Positions 27,438 through 39,255 of a stretch of 64,000 bases of DNA are shown one piece after another. The position numbers and the translations under genes are program-made. Numbering within the stretch: the first letter of the stretch is position 1; each line of letters begins with the position of its first letter. The stretch is taken from the NCBI RefSeq assembly GCF_000381545.1, contig NZ_KB906674.1, forward strand, positions 461,814 through 525,813, in the 5' to 3' direction. Below the pieces are notes generated by a model. That model made no database searches, was not told where the DNA came from, and saw only the letters and a list, made by a program, of their open reading frames with translations. The stretch is from Rhodonellum psychrophilum GCM71 = DSM 17998. GTDB lineage: Bacteria > Bacteroidota > Bacteroidia > Cytophagales > Cyclobacteriaceae.

Positions 27438-27466
27438 GTTTCTTTATCCTTTTATGTCTAATTTTG
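27435..27466 (+). promoter_or_regulatory. Promoter of the tRNA-Trp-secE-nusG-ribosomal protein operon
   Basis: TTTG (27435-27438), 20 nt, then TAATTTTG (27459-27466) form a near-consensus promoter 25 nt before tRNA-Trp. The -33 element overlaps the last bases of the tuf terminator stem. Confidence 0.75.
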
Positions 27467-27491
27467 CATTCCTTTTGGATGTGAAAATTTT

Positions 27492-27562
27492 ACGGGCATA
27501 GTTCAATGGTAGAATAGCGGTCTCCAAAACCGTTGATGGGAGTTCGAATCTCTCTGCCCGTG
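27492..27562 (+). tRNA. tRNA-Trp (CCA anticodon)
   Basis: This 71-nt tRNA has acceptor ACGGGCA with TGCCCGT, D-arm AGTTCAATGGTAGAAT, anticodon loop CTCCAAA and T-arm GAGTTCGAATCTC, with discriminator G. It lies 18 nt before secE; the tRNA-Trp/secE linkage is common in bacteria. Confidence 0.97.
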
Positions 27563-27580
27563 CTTCAAAACAGAATAACC

Positions 27581-27769
27581 ATGAATATCAAAAACTTTGT
27601 CGTTGAGTCAATTGATGAAATGAAAAATAAGGTCACATGGCCTCCTTATTCATTTTTACAAAACAGTGCTGTTTTGGTCATCGTCGCTTCATTGGTCTTT
27701 GCCCTGGTTATAGGGCTTATCGATTTGGGGTTTGAAAATTTGATGACGTGGTTTTATGATTTATTTTAA
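27581..27769 (+). CDS. secE: Preprotein translocase subunit SecE
   Basis: The product has 62 residues and one membrane helix (about 27-50, SAVLVIVASLVFALVIGLI) after the conserved amphipathic segment EMKNKVTWPPY. SecE clamps SecY in the protein-export channel. The start is placed at the ATG at 27581; an in-frame upstream ATG at 27533 lies inside tRNA-Trp and is rejected. nusG follows by 17 nt, the standard order. Confidence 0.95.
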   Translation: MNIKNFVVESIDEMKNKVTWPPYSFLQNSAVLVIVASLVFALVIGLIDLGFENLMTWFYDLF

Positions 27770-27786
27770 TTGAATTACAATTACTG

Positions 27787-28344
27787 ATGACTGAACATAA
27801 GTGGTACGTACTTAGGGTGGTAGCAGGACAAGAAAAGAAAGCTAAAACTTATTTAGACAATGAAATTCTTCGTCAAAAGCTTGAGGATTATATTCCTGAG
27901 GTGCTGATACCTTCCGAAAAAGTTTACGAAATGCGTAATGGCAAGAAAAGAGTGAGGGAAAGAAATTTTTTCCCTGGCTATGTATTGGTCAATGCGGATT
28001 TGAGCCATGGTGAGGCCAATCATGTGATTACAAGTATCCCGGGTGTTATCGGTTTCTTAGGGTCAAACAAAGGGGGGGCTTCCAAAACCCCTGAACCATT
28101 ACGTCAGTCGGAAATCAATAGGATTTTAGGTCGTGTTGAGGAGATTGACGAGTTTACAGAGAAGCTTGATACGCCATTTATAATAGGAGAAACCGTTAAA
28201 GTAATGGATGGTCCTTTTAGTGGTTTCGCGGGAACAATAGAAGAGGTGTTCGAAGACAAGAAGAAATTGAATGTTATGGTCAAGATCTTCGGTCGAAACA
28301 CACCTGTAGAATTAAACTTTATACAAGTAGAAAAACAAGACTAG
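27787..28344 (+). CDS. nusG: Transcription termination/antitermination factor NusG
   Basis: The product has 185 residues. The N-terminal NGN domain starts KWYVLRVVAGQEKKAKTYL and includes FFPGYVLV, which contacts RNA polymerase. The C-terminal KOW domain is about residues 130-180 with GETVKVMDGPFSGFAGTIEE. It modulates elongation and Rho termination and couples transcription to translation. It sits between secE and rplK, 3 nt before the latter. Confidence 0.98.
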   Translation: MTEHKWYVLRVVAGQEKKAKTYLDNEILRQKLEDYIPEVLIPSEKVYEMRNGKKRVRERNFFPGYVLVNADLSHGEANHVITSIPGVIGFLGSNKGGASKTPEPLRQSEINRILGRVEEIDEFTEKLDTPFIIGETVKVMDGPFSGFAGTIEEVFEDKKKLNVMVKIFGRNTPVELNFIQVEKQD

Positions 28345-28347
28345 GAA

Positions 28348-28791
28348 ATGGCTAAGGAAATCACTGGTTATGTGAAATTACAGGTGAAAGGTGGCCAGGC
28401 AAATCCATCGCCTCCAGTTGGTCCTGCCCTTGGTTCCAAGGGTTTGAACATCATGGAGTTCTGTAAGCAATTCAATGCTAGAACCCAAGAGAAAATGGGA
28501 CAGGTTGTGCCCGTTTTGATTACTATTTATTCAGACAAGTCTTTTGACTTTGTGGTAAAAACTCCACCAGCTGCAAATATGCTGATTGAGGCTGCAAAGG
28601 TAAAAAATGGATCTGCTGAACCGAATAGGAAAAAAGTAGGCTCTGTCACATGGGATCAGGTTAAAGAAATTGCTGAAGTGAAAATGCCTGATCTAAATGC
28701 CTTTAAGGTTGAGTCAGCTATGAAAATGATAGCTGGAACAGCAAGAAGCATGGGAATCACAGTATCTGGAAAAGCCCCCTGGGAGGGATAA
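28348..28791 (+). CDS. rplK: 50S ribosomal protein uL11
   Basis: The product has 147 residues and binds the GTPase-associated region of 23S rRNA, where it helps EF-G and EF-Tu function. The N-terminal block [20 protein letters not shown] with ALGSKGLNI and the C-terminal RNA-binding part with [10 protein letters not shown] are diagnostic. It is the first ribosomal gene of the rplKAJL run. Confidence 0.99.
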   Translation: MAKEITGYVKLQVKGGQANPSPPVGPALGSKGLNIMEFCKQFNARTQEKMGQVVPVLITIYSDKSFDFVVKTPPAANMLIEAAKVKNGSAEPNRKKVGSVTWDQVKEIAEVKMPDLNAFKVESAMKMIAGTARSMGITVSGKAPWEG

Positions 28792-28801
28792 TTAAAAAAC
28801 T

Positions 28802-29500
28802 ATGGCTAAGTTAACAAAAAAGCAAAAAGAAGCTCTTTCTAAGTACGACGCAAGCCAACAGTACTCCTTGGAGGAAGCTTCTTCTATCGTGAAAGAAATA
28901 TCTCTAACCAAATTTGATGCCTCCGTGGATATCGATGTCCGATTGGGTGTTGATCCTAGGAAAGCTGACCAAATGGTAAGAGGTGTTGTTGCCTTGCCGC
29001 ATGGCACAGGTAAAGATGTTAGAGTACTTGTACTCTGCACGCCCGATAAAGTAGAAGAAGCAAAAGAAGCAGGTGCGGACTATGTTGGATTAGACGACTA
29101 TATAGCAAAAATCGAAAGTGGATGGACTGATATCGATGTGATTATCACCATGCCTAACGTAATGGCTAAAGTCGGTAGACTAGGTAGGGTTTTGGGTCCA
29201 AGAGGCTTGATGCCGAACCCGAAATCTGGAACAGTAACTTTGGATGTTGCAAAAGCAGTAAAAGAGGTGAAAGCGGGTAAAATCGACTTTAAAGTAGATA
29301 AATTCGGGATCATTCACGCAAGTGTAGGGAAAGTTTCATTCGACCCGGAGAAAATCCAAGAGAATGTTAAAGAACTTATCCAAACGATCTCTAAGTTAAA
29401 ACCATCTTCTTCTAAAGGTACATATTTCAGAAGTATACATTTGTCAAGCACAATGTCTCCTGGAATAATAGTAGATAAAGGAAGTATTCAAGGAATTTAA
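28802..29500 (+). CDS. rplA: 50S ribosomal protein uL1
   Basis: The product has 232 residues and forms the L1 stalk of the 50S subunit, which moves with E-site t[23 protein letters not shown] is the family signature. In other bacteria uL1 represses its own operon by binding the rplK leader; I see no obvious copy of that site here. It lies 10 nt after rplK and 2 nt before rplJ. Confidence 0.99.
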   Translation: MAKLTKKQKEALSKYDASQQYSLEEASSIVKEISLTKFDASVDIDVRLGVDPRKADQMVRGVVALPHGTGKDVRVLVLCTPDKVEEAKEAGADYVGLDDYIAKIESGWTDIDVIITMPNVMAKVGRLGRVLGPRGLMPNPKSGTVTLDVAKAVKEVKAGKIDFKVDKFGIIHASVGKVSFDPEKIQENVKELIQTISKLKPSSSKGTYFRSIHLSSTMSPGIIVDKGSIQGI

Positions 29501-29502
29501 TC

Positions 29503-30042
29503 ATGACTAGAGAGGAAAAAAGTAAAATAATCGAAGGTCTTACTGAGAAATTCAAAGAAAATCCATATTTCTATATCACGAATGCATCGGGTTTTTCTGT
29601 AGCGCAAGTAAACGCTTTCAGAAGGTCCTGCTTTGACAAAGGTGTAGAATATAAGGTTTACAAAAATACACTGATCAAGAAAGCATTAGAAAATCTTGAG
29701 ACAGATTATACTGAATTTGCAGAAAAAACCTTGAAAGGATTCTCAGGAGTTATGTTCTCGAAAGAGTTGGGTAACCTTCCTGCTAAAGTCCTTCTTGATT
29801 TTAGAAAGAAACAAGGTAAGAAAGAAACAAGACCTTTATTCAAAGGTGCTTCGATAGATTCAAGTTTATATATTGGTGAAGAGCAATTAGAATTGCTTTC
29901 CAACCTTAAAACTAAGAATGAATTGATCGGAGACGTTATCGGTCTTCTTCAATCTCCTGCCAAAAATGTTATCTCTGCTCTTAAGAGTGGTCAGAATACA
30001 TTGGCTGGGCTTGTTAAAACCCTTTCCGAAAGAGAACAATAA
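29503..30042 (+). CDS. rplJ: 50S ribosomal protein uL10
   Basis: The product has 179 residues and forms the base of the L12 stalk. Its N-terminal domain (YKVYKNTLIKKAL) contacts 23S rRNA and its C-terminal helix (about 140-179) anchors bL12 dimers. It precedes rplL by 48 nt. Confidence 0.98.
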   Translation: MTREEKSKIIEGLTEKFKENPYFYITNASGFSVAQVNAFRRSCFDKGVEYKVYKNTLIKKALENLETDYTEFAEKTLKGFSGVMFSKELGNLPAKVLLDFRKKQGKKETRPLFKGASIDSSLYIGEEQLELLSNLKTKNELIGDVIGLLQSPAKNVISALKSGQNTLAGLVKTLSEREQ

Positions 30043-30090
30043 TATTATACAATCAATCAGTTAAAAATCAACAATTTAAAAAATAATACA

Positions 30091-30468
30091 ATGGCAGATC
30101 TTAAAGCGTTCGCTGAACAGTTAGTTAACCTAACTGTTAAAGAAGTAAGTGAATTAGCCGCAATCCTTAAGGATGAATATGGTATCGAACCTGCAGCAGC
30201 TGCAGCTACAGTTGTAGCTGGTGGTGGAGCAGGAGAAGGTGCTGCTGAAGAAGAAAAAACTTCTTTTGATGTTATTCTTAAAGCTGCTGGTGGTTCTAAA
30301 CTAGCTGTAGTTAAACTTGTAAAAGAATTAACCGGTCTTGGTTTGAAAGAAGCAAAAGAGCTTGTTGACTCAGCTCCAAAAGCTGTTAAAGAAGGTGTAA
30401 CCAAAGACGAAGCTGAAGCTTTGAAAGCTGCTCTTATTGAGGCTGGTGCTGAAGTAGAAGTTAAATAA
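30091..30468 (+). CDS. rplL: 50S ribosomal protein bL12
   Basis: The product has 125 residues: an N-terminal dimerisation domain (1-33), an Ala/Gly/Glu-rich hinge (about 34-55), and a C-terminal factor-binding domain with [20 protein letters not shown]. bL12 dimers recruit translation factors. Two hairpins follow before rpoB. Confidence 0.99.
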   Translation: MADLKAFAEQLVNLTVKEVSELAAILKDEYGIEPAAAAATVVAGGGAGEGAAEEEKTSFDVILKAAGGSKLAVVKLVKELTGLGLKEAKELVDSAPKAVKEGVTKDEAEALKAALIEAGAEVEVK

Positions 30469-30473
30469 TTTGA

Positions 30474-30534
30474 ATAACCTTACCTCATAGGTAAAGGTTA
30501 TCAGAAATGACCTGACTGAAGAGTCAGGTCTTTT
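30474..30534 (+). terminator. Tandem hairpins between rplL and rpoB (attenuator/terminator)
   Basis: The first hairpin pairs ATAACCTTACC (30474-30484) with GGTAAAGGTTAT (30490-30501) with one bulged base. The second pairs GACCTGACT (30509-30517) with AGTCAGGTC (30522-30530) over a GAAG loop and is followed by TTTT. Partial termination here would lower rpoBC relative to the ribosomal genes, as is known at this junction in other bacteria. Confidence 0.7.
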
Positions 30535-30622
30535 CCTGTTTGTGACCATGCTGAAAATAGCATTATTCCAAGCATAAATATCCCTATTACGTTATTCATT
30601 ATCACTATAAACTTATACTGAC

Positions 30623-33600
30623 TTGGCTATCCAGAATCAAACCGAAAGGAAAAGTTTCTCATCCATTAAGGTAGTCAAAGACTATCCTGATTTCCTAAAT
30701 ATCCAATTACAATCTTTCAAGGATTTCTTTCAATTGGATACTCCCGCAGAAAAAAGAAGACAGGATGGTCTTTTCAAGGTGTTTTCCGAGAATTTCCCAA
30801 TAAGCGATTCCAGGGAAAATTTCACACTTGAATTTATTGATTATAATGTGGATCCTCCAAAGTACAGCGTCGGGGAATGTATCGATAGGGGATTAACCTA
30901 TTCTGTACCCCTGAAAGCCAAACTACGTTTACTTTGTTCTGACGAAGACAACGAGGATTTTGAAACTATTGAGCAAGAGGTATTTCTTGGAAATCTACCT
31001 TACATGACCGAAAAAGGATCATTTGTGATCAATGGGGCTGAACGAGTCATCGTTTCCCAACTTCACAGGTCTCCAGGTGTGTTCTTTGCCCAAAGTAAAC
31101 ATACCAACGGAACTAAACTATATTCAGCCAGAATTATCCCGTTCAAGGGAAGTTGGATAGAATTTGCTACCGACATCAACAATGTGATGTATGCTTACAT
31201 TGACCGTAAGAAAAAATTCCCTGTAACTACTTTGTTGAGGGCAATTGGTTATGGTTCTGATAAGGACATCCTTGATTTATTCGGTCTTTCAGAGGAAATT
31301 TCCTCAACTAAAGCCAATCTTAAAAAAGTCACCGGAAGAAAACTCGCCGCGCGTGTTTTGAGAACATGGGTAGAGGATTTTGTAGATGAGGATACTGGTG
31401 AAGTAGTTTCTATCGATAGAAACGAAGTATTGCTGGAAAGAGATTCCATACTTTCAGACGAAGATATCGAAATGATCTTGGAATCTGGTGCGAAATCCAT
31501 CATTCTCCATAGAGAAGATGTAAACGTTGCAGATTTTTCCATCATTTACAATACGTTGCAAAAGGACAATTCCAACTCTGAAAAAGAAGCGGTTGAAGTT
31601 ATCTATAGGCAACTTAGAAATACGGAAGCTCCCGATGAAGCAACTGCAAGAGAGGTAATCCACGGACTTTTCTTTTCAGACAAGCGGTATGATTTGGGTG
31701 AAGTTGGTAGGTATAGAATCAACAAAAAATTAGGGTTAAGTATTGATTCTGAAAAGATCGTTCTTACTACTGAAGATATTATCAGCATTGTAAAATATTT
31801 GATCGGACTGATCAATTCTAAAGCAGTTGTGGATGATATAGATCACTTGAGTAATAGAAGGGTAAGAACTGTAGGCGAGCAATTGTACAGTCAATTTGGT
31901 GTTGGACTTTCTAGAATGGCGAGAACCATCCGTGAAAGGATGAACGTTCGTGACAACGAAGATTTCAAACCAGTTGATTTGATTAATGCAAGAACGCTTT
32001 CTTCTGTTATCAATTCATTTTTTGGAACGAATCAGCTTTCCCAATTCATGGATCAAACCAATCCATTGGCTGAGTTGACACACAAAAGAAGATTGTCAGC
32101 TTTGGGTCCAGGTGGACTTTCCAGAGAGAGAGCAGGATTCGAAGTTCGAGATGTGCATTACACGCATTACGGCCGTCTTTGTACCATTGAAACCCCAGAG
32201 GGTCCAAACATTGGTTTGATTTCCTCGCTTTGCGTTCACGCCAAAGTGAATTCAATGGGCTTCTTAGAAACACCTTACCGTAAGGTGAAGGAAGGTAAAG
32301 TGAGTATGGATGTCAATGATATCGTATTCCTTACCGCTGAGGAAGAAGATGACAACAACATTGCGCAGGCAAATGCACCTTTGGATGTGAAGGGATACTT
32401 CATAAACGAGAAAGTAAAGGCGAGATTTGAAGGAGATTTTCCGGTACTGGATCCAAAAGAAATCACCTTTATGGATGTTGCACCGAATCAGATTGTTTCT
32501 GTTGCTGCTTCACTTATTCCTTTCTTGGAACATGATGATGCGAATAGAGCTTTGATGGGATCTAACATGCAACGCCAGGCTGTTCCATTATTGAAAGCAG
32601 AAGCGCCAATCGTGGGTACAGGTCTGGAAGCAAGAGCTGCGATCGATTCAAGATCGTTGATCATTGCGGAGATGGATGGTGTGATAGATTATGTAGATGC
32701 CAAAAAAATCATCGTTAAATATAAACTTACCGAAGATGACATTTTAGTCAATTTCAGTGACGAATATAAAACATATGACCTGATCAAATTCAGGAGAACC
32801 AATCAGGACACAACCATAAACCTTACCCCCTTGGTTTTGAAGGGAGAAAAGATTTCTAAAGGTCAGGTTTTGGTTGAGGGATATTCCACCAACAAAGGTG
32901 AGCTAGCTCTTGGTAAGAACCTAAGGGTTGCTTATATGCCTTGGCAAGGTTACAACTTTGAAGATGCGATCGTTATTTCTGAAAGAGTCGTACGTGAGGA
33001 CGTATTTACGTCCATCCACATTGAAGAATTCCAGCTTGAAGTTAGAGATACAAAGAGAGGGGAAGAAGAATTGACTTCTGAGATTCCTAACGTCTCTGAA
33101 GAAGCTGTGAAAAACCTGGATGAAAACGGGATTATCAGAATAGGTGCAGAACTGAAGGAAGGAGATATCATTATTGGTAAGATTACGCCAAAGGGTGAAA
33201 CAGACCCAACTCCTGAAGAAAAATTGCTTAGGGCGATATTTGGAGATAAGGCTGGAGATGTAAAAGATGCATCTTTGAAAGCCTCGCCTTCATTGAATGG
33301 AGTCGTGATTGAAACCAAACTTTTCTCAAGACCGAAAAAAGACAAGGATTTGAGAATCAAATCCAAAGCTGAGGTTGAAAAATTGAAGTCAAAATATGCC
33401 AAAGATCTTTTGGGTGTTAGGGCTCAAATGATCAACAAATTAGTGACTTTATTGGATGGTAAAACTTCCCTTGGAGTGAGGCATAAGTTTGGTGACGAAA
33501 TCATTAGTAAAGGAGTTAAATTCAGCTTCAAAAACATCGATCACAACTTGTTCCCTGCCAAAAACCCATATAGGGACGAAAGCAATTACAATGTACAGGA

Positions 33601-34498
33601 AGAAGCGAATTTGATTTCTGATATCATTTTGGATGATTGGACAGAAGATGCCCATACAAATAGTTTGATCCAGAAATTGGTCAAAAACTATACAAACACC
33701 AGAAACGAGATCTCAGGTATATTCAAAAGAGATAAGTTTACGCTTGAGGTAGGAGATGAATTGCCTGCCGGTATCGTTCAACTTGCCAAGGTTTATGTTG
33801 CCAAAAAACGTAAGTTGAAAGTTGGAGATAAAATGGCTGGGCGTCACGGTAATAAAGGTATTGTTGCGAAAATCGTGAGAGAAGAGGACATGCCATTCTT
33901 AGAAGACGGTACGCCAATGGACATTGTATTGAATCCACTTGGTGTTCCTTCAAGGATGAATATCGGACAGATTTTCGAAACTGTATTGGCATGGGCCGGT
34001 AAAGAATTGGGAAGAAAGTATTCTACACCAATTTTTGATGGTGCGACCATGGAAGAAGTCGCTGCGGAATTAGCCGAAGCGAAATTGCCTCCATATGGTA
34101 GAACATACCTTTATGATGGTCTTTCGGGTAAGAAGTTTGATCAACCGGTTACGATAGGGATCACTTACATGCTTAAACTTGGGCACCTTGTAGATGACAA
34201 GATGCACGCAAGGTCTATCGGACCATACTCCTTGATTACACAACAGCCATTGGGTGGTAAAGCCCAGTTTGGTGGTCAGCGTTTTGGGGAAATGGAAGTA
34301 TGGGCATTGGAGGCATTTGGTGCTTCTCATGTGTTGCAAGAAATACTTACCGTGAAGTCTGATGATGTAGTGGGTAGAGCCAAGGCATATGAAGCAATTG
34401 TAAAAGGGGAAAACCTTCCGAAACCAAATATTCCGGAATCCTTTAATGTATTGGTTCATGAACTAAGAGGCTTGGCACTCGAAATTACATTAGACTAA
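30623..34498 (+). CDS. rpoB: DNA-directed RNA polymerase beta subunit
   Basis: The product has 1291 residues. The start is a TTG at 30623 (TTG GCT ATC CAG), chosen because the conserved N-terminus ([14 protein letters not shown]) begins there and no ATG lies nearby. The rifampicin region is intact: Asp477 (QFMDQTNP), His487 ([10 protein letters not shown]) and Ser492, matching E. coli Asp516, His526 and Ser531, so the gene looks rifampicin-sensitive. [15 protein letters not shown]-type catalytic region and the C-terminal [15 protein letters not shown] are present. It pairs with rpoC 48 nt downstream. Tandem hairpins upstream probably attenuate its expression. Confidence 0.98.
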   Translation: MAIQNQTERKSFSSIKVVKDYPDFLNIQLQSFKDFFQLDTPAEKRRQDGLFKVFSENFPISDSRENFTLEFIDYNVDPPKYSVGECIDRGLTYSVPLKAKLRLLCSDEDNEDFETIEQEVFLGNLPYMTEKGSFVINGAERVIVSQLHRSPGVFFAQSKHTNGTKLYSARIIPFKGSWIEFATDINNVMYAYIDRKKKFPVTTLLRAIGYGSDKDILDLFGLSEEISSTKANLKKVTGRKLAARVLRTWVEDFVDEDTGEVVSIDRNEVLLERDSILSDEDIEMILESGAKSIILHREDVNVADFSIIYNTLQKDNSNSEKEAVEVIYRQLRNTEAPDEATAREVIHGLFFSDKRYDLGEVGRYRINKKLGLSIDSEKIVLTTEDIISIVKYLIGLINSKAVVDDIDHLSNRRVRTVGEQLYSQFGVGLSRMARTIRERMNVRDNEDFKPVDLINARTLSSVINSFFGTNQLSQFMDQTNPLAELTHKRRLSALGPGGLSRERAGFEVRDVHYTHYGRLCTIETPEGPNIGLISSLCVHAKVNSMGFLETPYRKVKEGKVSMDVNDIVFLTAEEEDDNNIAQANAPLDVKGYFINEKVKARFEGDFPVLDPKEITFMDVAPNQIVSVAASLIPFLEHDDANRALMGSNMQRQAVPLLKAEAPIVGTGLEARAAIDSRSLIIAEMDGVIDYVDAKKIIVKYKLTEDDILVNFSDEYKTYDLIKFRRTNQDTTINLTPLVLKGEKISKGQVLVEGYSTNKGELALGKNLRVAYMPWQGYNFEDAIVISERVVREDVFTSIHIEEFQLEVRDTKRGEEELTSEIPNVSEEAVKNLDENGIIRIGAELKEGDIIIGKITPKGETDPTPEEKLLRAIFGDKAGDVKDASLKASPSLNGVVIETKLFSRPKKDKDLRIKSKAEVEKLKSKYAKDLLGVRAQMINKLVTLLDGKTSLGVRHKFGDEIISKGVKFSFKNIDHNLFPAKNPYRDESNYNVQEEANLISDIILDDWTEDAHTNSLIQKLVKNYTNTRNEISGIFKRDKFTLEVGDELPAGIVQLAKVYVAKKRKLKVGDKMAGRHGNKGIVAKIVREEDMPFLEDGTPMDIVLNPLGVPSRMNIGQIFETVLAWAGKELGRKYSTPIFDGATMEEVAAELAEAKLPPYGRTYLYDGLSGKKFDQPVTIGITYMLKLGHLVDDKMHARSIGPYSLITQQPLGGKAQFGGQRFGEMEVWALEAFGASHVLQEILTVKSDDVVGRAKAYEAIVKGENLPKPNIPESFNVLVHELRGLALEITLD

Positions 34499-34546
34499 TT
34501 CAAAAAAAATGGGCCTATAAAGCCCTTCACATATTCATAAAGAATT

Positions 34547-37500
34547 ATGGCGTTCAGAAAAAACAAAAAACTAAACAACGACTTTTCCAGAGTCACCATT
34601 AGTTTAGCTTCTCCGGAATCAATCCTGGATAGCTCTCATGGAGAAGTGACGCAGCCTGAAACTATCAATTACAGAACTTACAAGCCTGAAATGGGTGGAT
34701 TGTTTTGTGAGCGAATTTTCGGTCCCGTGAAAGACTGGGAATGTCATTGTGGAAAATATAAGCGCATAAGATATAAAGGGATTATTTGTGACCGTTGTGG
34801 CGTTGAGGTTACCGAAAAGAAAGTGCGTAGAGAAAGAATGGGCCACATTGAATTGGTCGTTCCTGTTGCGCATATCTGGTACTTCAAATCCCTTCCCAAC
34901 AAAATAGGTTACCTATTGGGCTTGCCTACCAAAAAACTTGATCAAATTGTTTACTATGAAAGGTATGCAGTGGTTCAAGCAGGTATCAAAGGTGAAGATG
35001 GCATTCAGTATCTTGATTTTTTGACTGAAGATGAGTATTTGGACATTATGGATAAACTCCCTAAGGAAAACCAAATGCTTGATGATGCCGATCCAAATAA
35101 ATTCATCGCCAAAATGGGCGCGGAAGTCATCGAGATGTTGTTGTCCAGGTTGGATCTTGATGATCTTTCCTATAGCCTAAGACATCAGGCGGCTACCGAT
35201 ACTTCTCAACAAAGAAAAGCGGAAGCTTTGAAAAGGTTGAAAGTTGTAGAAGCTTTTAGAGATGCAAGAACCAGGATCGAAAACCGTCCCGAGTGGATGG
35301 TGGTTCGTATGGTTCCTGTGATTCCACCGGAGTTGAGACCTTTGGTTCCTTTGGATGGTGGTAGATTTGCCACTTCAGATTTGAATGATCTGTACAGAAG
35401 GGTGATCATCAGAAACAACCGTCTGAAAAGATTGATTGATATCAAGGCGCCTGAGGTGATCTTGAGAAACGAAAAAAGGATGCTACAGGAAGCAGTGGAT
35501 TCACTTTTCGACAATTCAAGAAAAGTAAACGCTGTAAGATCTGATGGCAATCGAGCCTTGAAGTCACTTTCAGATATGTTGAAAGGTAAACAAGGTCGTT
35601 TCCGTCAAAACCTTTTGGGAAAAAGGGTTGATTATTCTGGACGTTCAGTGATTGTTGTAGGACCGGAATTAAAGCTTCACGAGTGCGGTTTGCCCAAGAA
35701 TATGGCAGCGGAACTTTTCAAGCCTTTTATTATCAGAAAATTGATAGAAAGAGGAATTGTGAAAACCGTAAAATCTGCAAAGAAAATCGTTGATCGTAAG
35801 GATCCGGTTGTTTGGGATATCCTTGAGAATGTATTGAAAGGTCATCCGATTCTTTTGAATCGTGCTCCTACCCTACACAGATTGGGTATTCAAGCATTCC
35901 AACCGAAGTTGATTGAAGGAAAAGCCATACAATTGCATCCTTTGGTATGTACCGCATTCAATGCCGATTTCGATGGTGACCAGATGGCTGTTCACGTTCC
36001 TTTGGGACATGAAGCGATCTTGGAAGCCTCTACTTTAATGCTTTCTTCCCACAATATTCTGAATCCTGCCAATGGAGCACCGATTACGGTACCTTCGCAG
36101 GATATGGTTCTCGGATTGTATTACGTTACAAAAGGTAAGCGATCCACGCCAGATGAAATTGTTTTGGGAGAAGGAATGACTTTCTACGGACAGGAAGAAG
36201 TTATTATAGCCTTGAATGAAGGACAAGTTTCTCTTCACGCCTTTATCAAGTGTAAGGTAATGGTAAGAGAAGACAACGGAGACAGAGTTGAAAAAATCAT
36301 TGAAACCGTTGCCGGTAGATTGATTTTCAACCAATTTGTTCCTGAAGAAGTAGGTTATGTAAACGAACTTTTGACCAAGAAGAAGTTACAGCAAATTATT
36401 TCGGAGATCGTAAAGATTTGCGGTATCGCAAAAACTGTACATTTCTTGGATGATATCAAGCATCTTGGATTTCAAATGGCATATGAAGGCGGTCTATCCA
36501 TGGGATTGAACGATGTTATTATTCCGGAAGAAAAGGATGTTTTGATCGATAAGGCAAAGGGTGATGTGGACCAAGTTTGGAACAACTACCTCATGGGTCT
36601 GATCACAGACAATGAAAGATACAATCAAGTAATTGATATTTGGACAAGAACCAATTCCAACCTTACCAACATTCTGATGAAACAGATGGAGGAGGATAAC
36701 CAAGGGTTCAATGCCATTTATATGATGATGCACTCCGGCGCAAGGGGTTCGAGAGAACAAATTCGTCAGTTGGGCGGAATGAGAGGGCTGATGGCCAAAC
36801 CACAGAAAAACCTTCAAGGTTCGGTTGGTGAAATCATCGAAAACCCGATTCTCTCCAACTTTAAGGAAGGTCTTGATGTATTGGAATACTTTATTTCTAC
36901 TCACGGTGCCCGTAAGGGTCTTGCTGATACAGCCCTTAAAACTGCCGATGCTGGTTACTTGACCAGAAGATTGGTGGATGTGGCGCAGGACATGATTATC
37001 TCAGAAGATGATTGTGGTACATTAAGAGGACTGATTGTACAGCCATTGAAAGACAATGACGAGATCGTAGAGCCGCTATCCGAAAGAATAGTAGGTAGGG
37101 TTTCTGTTCATGATGTCTATGACCCTGTGTCGGAAGAGCTTCTTATTACCGCCGGAATAGAGATTTCCGATGAGGTTGCCAAGAAAGTAGATGAATCTAC
37201 GATCGAGGAGGTTGAGATTAGGTCTGTATTGACCTGCGAAACCAGAAGAGGAGTTTGTGCAAAATGTTACGGACGTAATCTTGCCACGGGTAGGATGGTT
37301 CAGAATGGGGAATCTGTCGGTGTTATCGCTGCACAGTCCATTGGTGAGCCAGGTACTCAGTTGACATTAAGAACTTTCCACGTTGGGGGTACTGCATCCA
37401 ATATTTCAGTAGAAGCAAGTATCAATGCCAAATTTGAAGGTGTCATTGAATTCGAAGAGGAATTGAGATGGATCCAAACGACCAGCAAAGATGGCAGCGA

Positions 37501-38857
37501 TGTTGCCATTGTCATGGGAAGATCGGGTGAGATCAAAATCAACGATGCCAAAACAGGCAAGACATTGGTTTCCAATCACGTCCCCTATGGTGCACTCTTG
37601 AATGTAAAAGATGGTCAAAAAATAGCCAAGGGAGATTCATTGTGTACTTGGGATCCATATAATGCCGTCATTCTTTCAGAATACGATGGTAAAGTGGAGT
37701 TTGATTCAATCATCCAAGGTATCACTTTCAAGGAAGTTGCCGATGATCAAACGGGTTATCGTGAAAAGGTAATCATTGACACAAAAGATAAAACCAAGAA
37801 CCCTGCCGTGGTGATCAATTATGGTGAGGATCTTAAAGCATACAATATTCCGGTAGGAGCTCACCTTGCTGTTGAAGAAGGAGAGACTGTGAAATCCGGT
37901 CAAATCCTTGTGAAAATACCAAGATCTGTTGGTAAGACAAGAGATATTACCGGAGGTCTTCCAAGAGTTACGGAATTGTTCGAAGCCAGAAACCCATCCA
38001 ATCCGGCTGTGGTTTCAGAAATCGACGGTGTAGTGACTTATGGCGGTATCAAAAGGGGTAACAGGGAAATCTTTATTGAATCTAAGGATGGTGTAAAAAA
38101 GAGATACATGGTATCACTTTCCAAGCATATTCTTGTTCAGGAAAACGATTTTATCAGAGCGGGTGAACCACTTTCGGATGGTGCCATCACGCCAAACGAT
38201 ATCCTTTCCATCAAAGGCCCAACGGCTGTTCAGGAATATCTTGTGAATGAAATCCAAGAAGTTTACCGTCTTCAAGGTGTGAAAATCAATGATAAACACA
38301 TTGAGGTGATTGTAAGCCAAATGATGCAAAAAGTTGAAATACTTGATGCAGGTGACACAGGATTCCTTCAAGGTCAGATTGTTGATAAGTGGGCCTTTAG
38401 ACAGGAGAATGATAGCATTTTGGATAAAAAGGTGGTTATGGAAGTAGGAGATTCTTCTACCTTGAAGCCAGGAATGATCCTTTCTTCCAGAAGATTAAGG
38501 GACGAAAACTCCAGCCTGAAGCGAAAAGATCTGAAACTTGTGCAGGTAAGAGATGCAGAAACGGCAGTTTCCAAGCCTACATTGCAAGGGATCACAGCAG
38601 CATCATTGGGTACCGAAAGCTTTATTTCAGCGGCTTCCTTCCAGGAAACAACCAAAGTATTAAGTGAAGCGGCGATCCGTGGGAAGCGTGACGAATTGTT
38701 GGGATTGAAAGAAAACGTGATCGTTGGTCACCTTATCCCTGCAGGAACGGGTCAACGTCCATTCCAAAAAATAATAGTGGGCTCTTTGGAGGAGTATGAA
38801 AGATTATCCAGTGAGAAGGAGAGATCTATCAAAAAATCGAAAGAGGCAGTAAAGTAA
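34547..38857 (+). CDS. rpoC: DNA-directed RNA polymerase beta' subunit
   Basis: The product has 1436 residues. The N-terminal zinc site has Cys66, Cys68, Cys81 and Cys84 (CHCGKYKR...CDRCG). The catalytic magnesium motif NADFDGD gives Asp474, Asp476 and Asp478. A second zinc site ([14 protein letters not shown]) and the trigger-loop region ([16 protein letters not shown]) lie in the second half. It forms the active site cleft with the beta subunit. A strong terminator follows 20 nt after the stop. Confidence 0.99.
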   Translation: MAFRKNKKLNNDFSRVTISLASPESILDSSHGEVTQPETINYRTYKPEMGGLFCERIFGPVKDWECHCGKYKRIRYKGIICDRCGVEVTEKKVRRERMGHIELVVPVAHIWYFKSLPNKIGYLLGLPTKKLDQIVYYERYAVVQAGIKGEDGIQYLDFLTEDEYLDIMDKLPKENQMLDDADPNKFIAKMGAEVIEMLLSRLDLDDLSYSLRHQAATDTSQQRKAEALKRLKVVEAFRDARTRIENRPEWMVVRMVPVIPPELRPLVPLDGGRFATSDLNDLYRRVIIRNNRLKRLIDIKAPEVILRNEKRMLQEAVDSLFDNSRKVNAVRSDGNRALKSLSDMLKGKQGRFRQNLLGKRVDYSGRSVIVVGPELKLHECGLPKNMAAELFKPFIIRKLIERGIVKTVKSAKKIVDRKDPVVWDILENVLKGHPILLNRAPTLHRLGIQAFQPKLIEGKAIQLHPLVCTAFNADFDGDQMAVHVPLGHEAILEASTLMLSSHNILNPANGAPITVPSQDMVLGLYYVTKGKRSTPDEIVLGEGMTFYGQEEVIIALNEGQVSLHAFIKCKVMVREDNGDRVEKIIETVAGRLIFNQFVPEEVGYVNELLTKKKLQQIISEIVKICGIAKTVHFLDDIKHLGFQMAYEGGLSMGLNDVIIPEEKDVLIDKAKGDVDQVWNNYLMGLITDNERYNQVIDIWTRTNSNLTNILMKQMEEDNQGFNAIYMMMHSGARGSREQIRQLGGMRGLMAKPQKNLQGSVGEIIENPILSNFKEGLDVLEYFISTHGARKGLADTALKTADAGYLTRRLVDVAQDMIISEDDCGTLRGLIVQPLKDNDEIVEPLSERIVGRVSVHDVYDPVSEELLITAGIEISDEVAKKVDESTIEEVEIRSVLTCETRRGVCAKCYGRNLATGRMVQNGESVGVIAAQSIGEPGTQLTLRTFHVGGTASNISVEASINAKFEGVIEFEEELRWIQTTSKDGSDVAIVMGRSGEIKINDAKTGKTLVSNHVPYGALLNVKDGQKIAKGDSLCTWDPYNAVILSEYDGKVEFDSIIQGITFKEVADDQTGYREKVIIDTKDKTKNPAVVINYGEDLKAYNIPVGAHLAVEEGETVKSGQILVKIPRSVGKTRDITGGLPRVTELFEARNPSNPAVVSEIDGVVTYGGIKRGNREIFIESKDGVKKRYMVSLSKHILVQENDFIRAGEPLSDGAITPNDILSIKGPTAVQEYLVNEIQEVYRLQGVKINDKHIEVIVSQMMQKVEILDAGDTGFLQGQIVDKWAFRQENDSILDKKVVMEVGDSSTLKPGMILSSRRLRDENSSLKRKDLKLVQVRDAETAVSKPTLQGITAASLGTESFISAASFQETTKVLSEAAIRGKRDELLGLKENVIVGHLIPAGTGQRPFQKIIVGSLEEYERLSSEKERSIKKSKEAVK

Positions 38858-38877
38858 TAAACAATTGATTTTACCCT

Positions 38878-38909
38878 AAAAAGGCCTGTATCATTACAGG
38901 CCTTTTTTT
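38878..38909 (+). terminator. Rho-independent terminator after rpoC
   Basis: A 13-bp stem AAAAAGGCCTGTA (38878-38890) with TACAGGCCTTTTT (38895-38907) has a 4-nt loop and runs into a seven-T tract (38903-38909). It ends the rplKAJL-rpoBC transcript just before the DUF3467 gene. Confidence 0.92.
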
Positions 38910-38921
38910 AATCAAATAATC

Positions 38922-39251
38922 ATGGAAGACGATAAAACACCAAAATCCATCCCGGATCAACAGATTAATATCGAGTTGTCAGAAGAAATTGCGGAAGGAA
39001 TTTATTCTAATCTGGCCATGATTGCCCATTCCAACTCTGAGTTTGTAGTTGATTTTATCAGACTGATGCCTGGAGTGCCGAAGGCAAAAGTGAAATCACG
39101 GATAATCATGACTCCTGATCATGCCAAAAGATTGTTGGCTGCTTTGAAAGACAATATCGAAAAGTACGAAAATGCTTTTGGGAAGATCAACAATGGAGGA
39201 GGGGTGCCTCAGTTTCCAGTTAATTTTGGAGGAAGACCAGGCGAAGCATAA
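38922..39251 (+). CDS. DUF3467 domain protein
   Basis: The product has 109 residues and is a cytosolic protein of a family found in Bacteroidota and some other bacteria; its function is not established. The core INIELSEEIAEGIYSNLAMI with AHSNSEFVVDF and SRIIMTPDHAKRLLAALKDNI is typical. It lies between the rpoC terminator and rpsL, a conserved position in this phylum, and starts only 13 nt after the T-tract, so its transcripts may come from read-through of that terminator. Confidence 0.9.
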   Translation: MEDDKTPKSIPDQQINIELSEEIAEGIYSNLAMIAHSNSEFVVDFIRLMPGVPKAKVKSRIIMTPDHAKRLLAALKDNIEKYENAFGKINNGGGVPQFPVNFGGRPGEA

Positions 39252-39255
39252 TTGG

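Noticed and set aside
27533-27580. N-terminal extension of secE from an upstream ATG
   Set aside because: The extension lies in tRNA-Trp and is not conserved in SecE; the start at 27581 is used.
30623-34498. Rifampicin-resistance change in rpoB
   Set aside because: Asp477, His487 and Ser492 match the sensitive form; no resistance substitution is seen.
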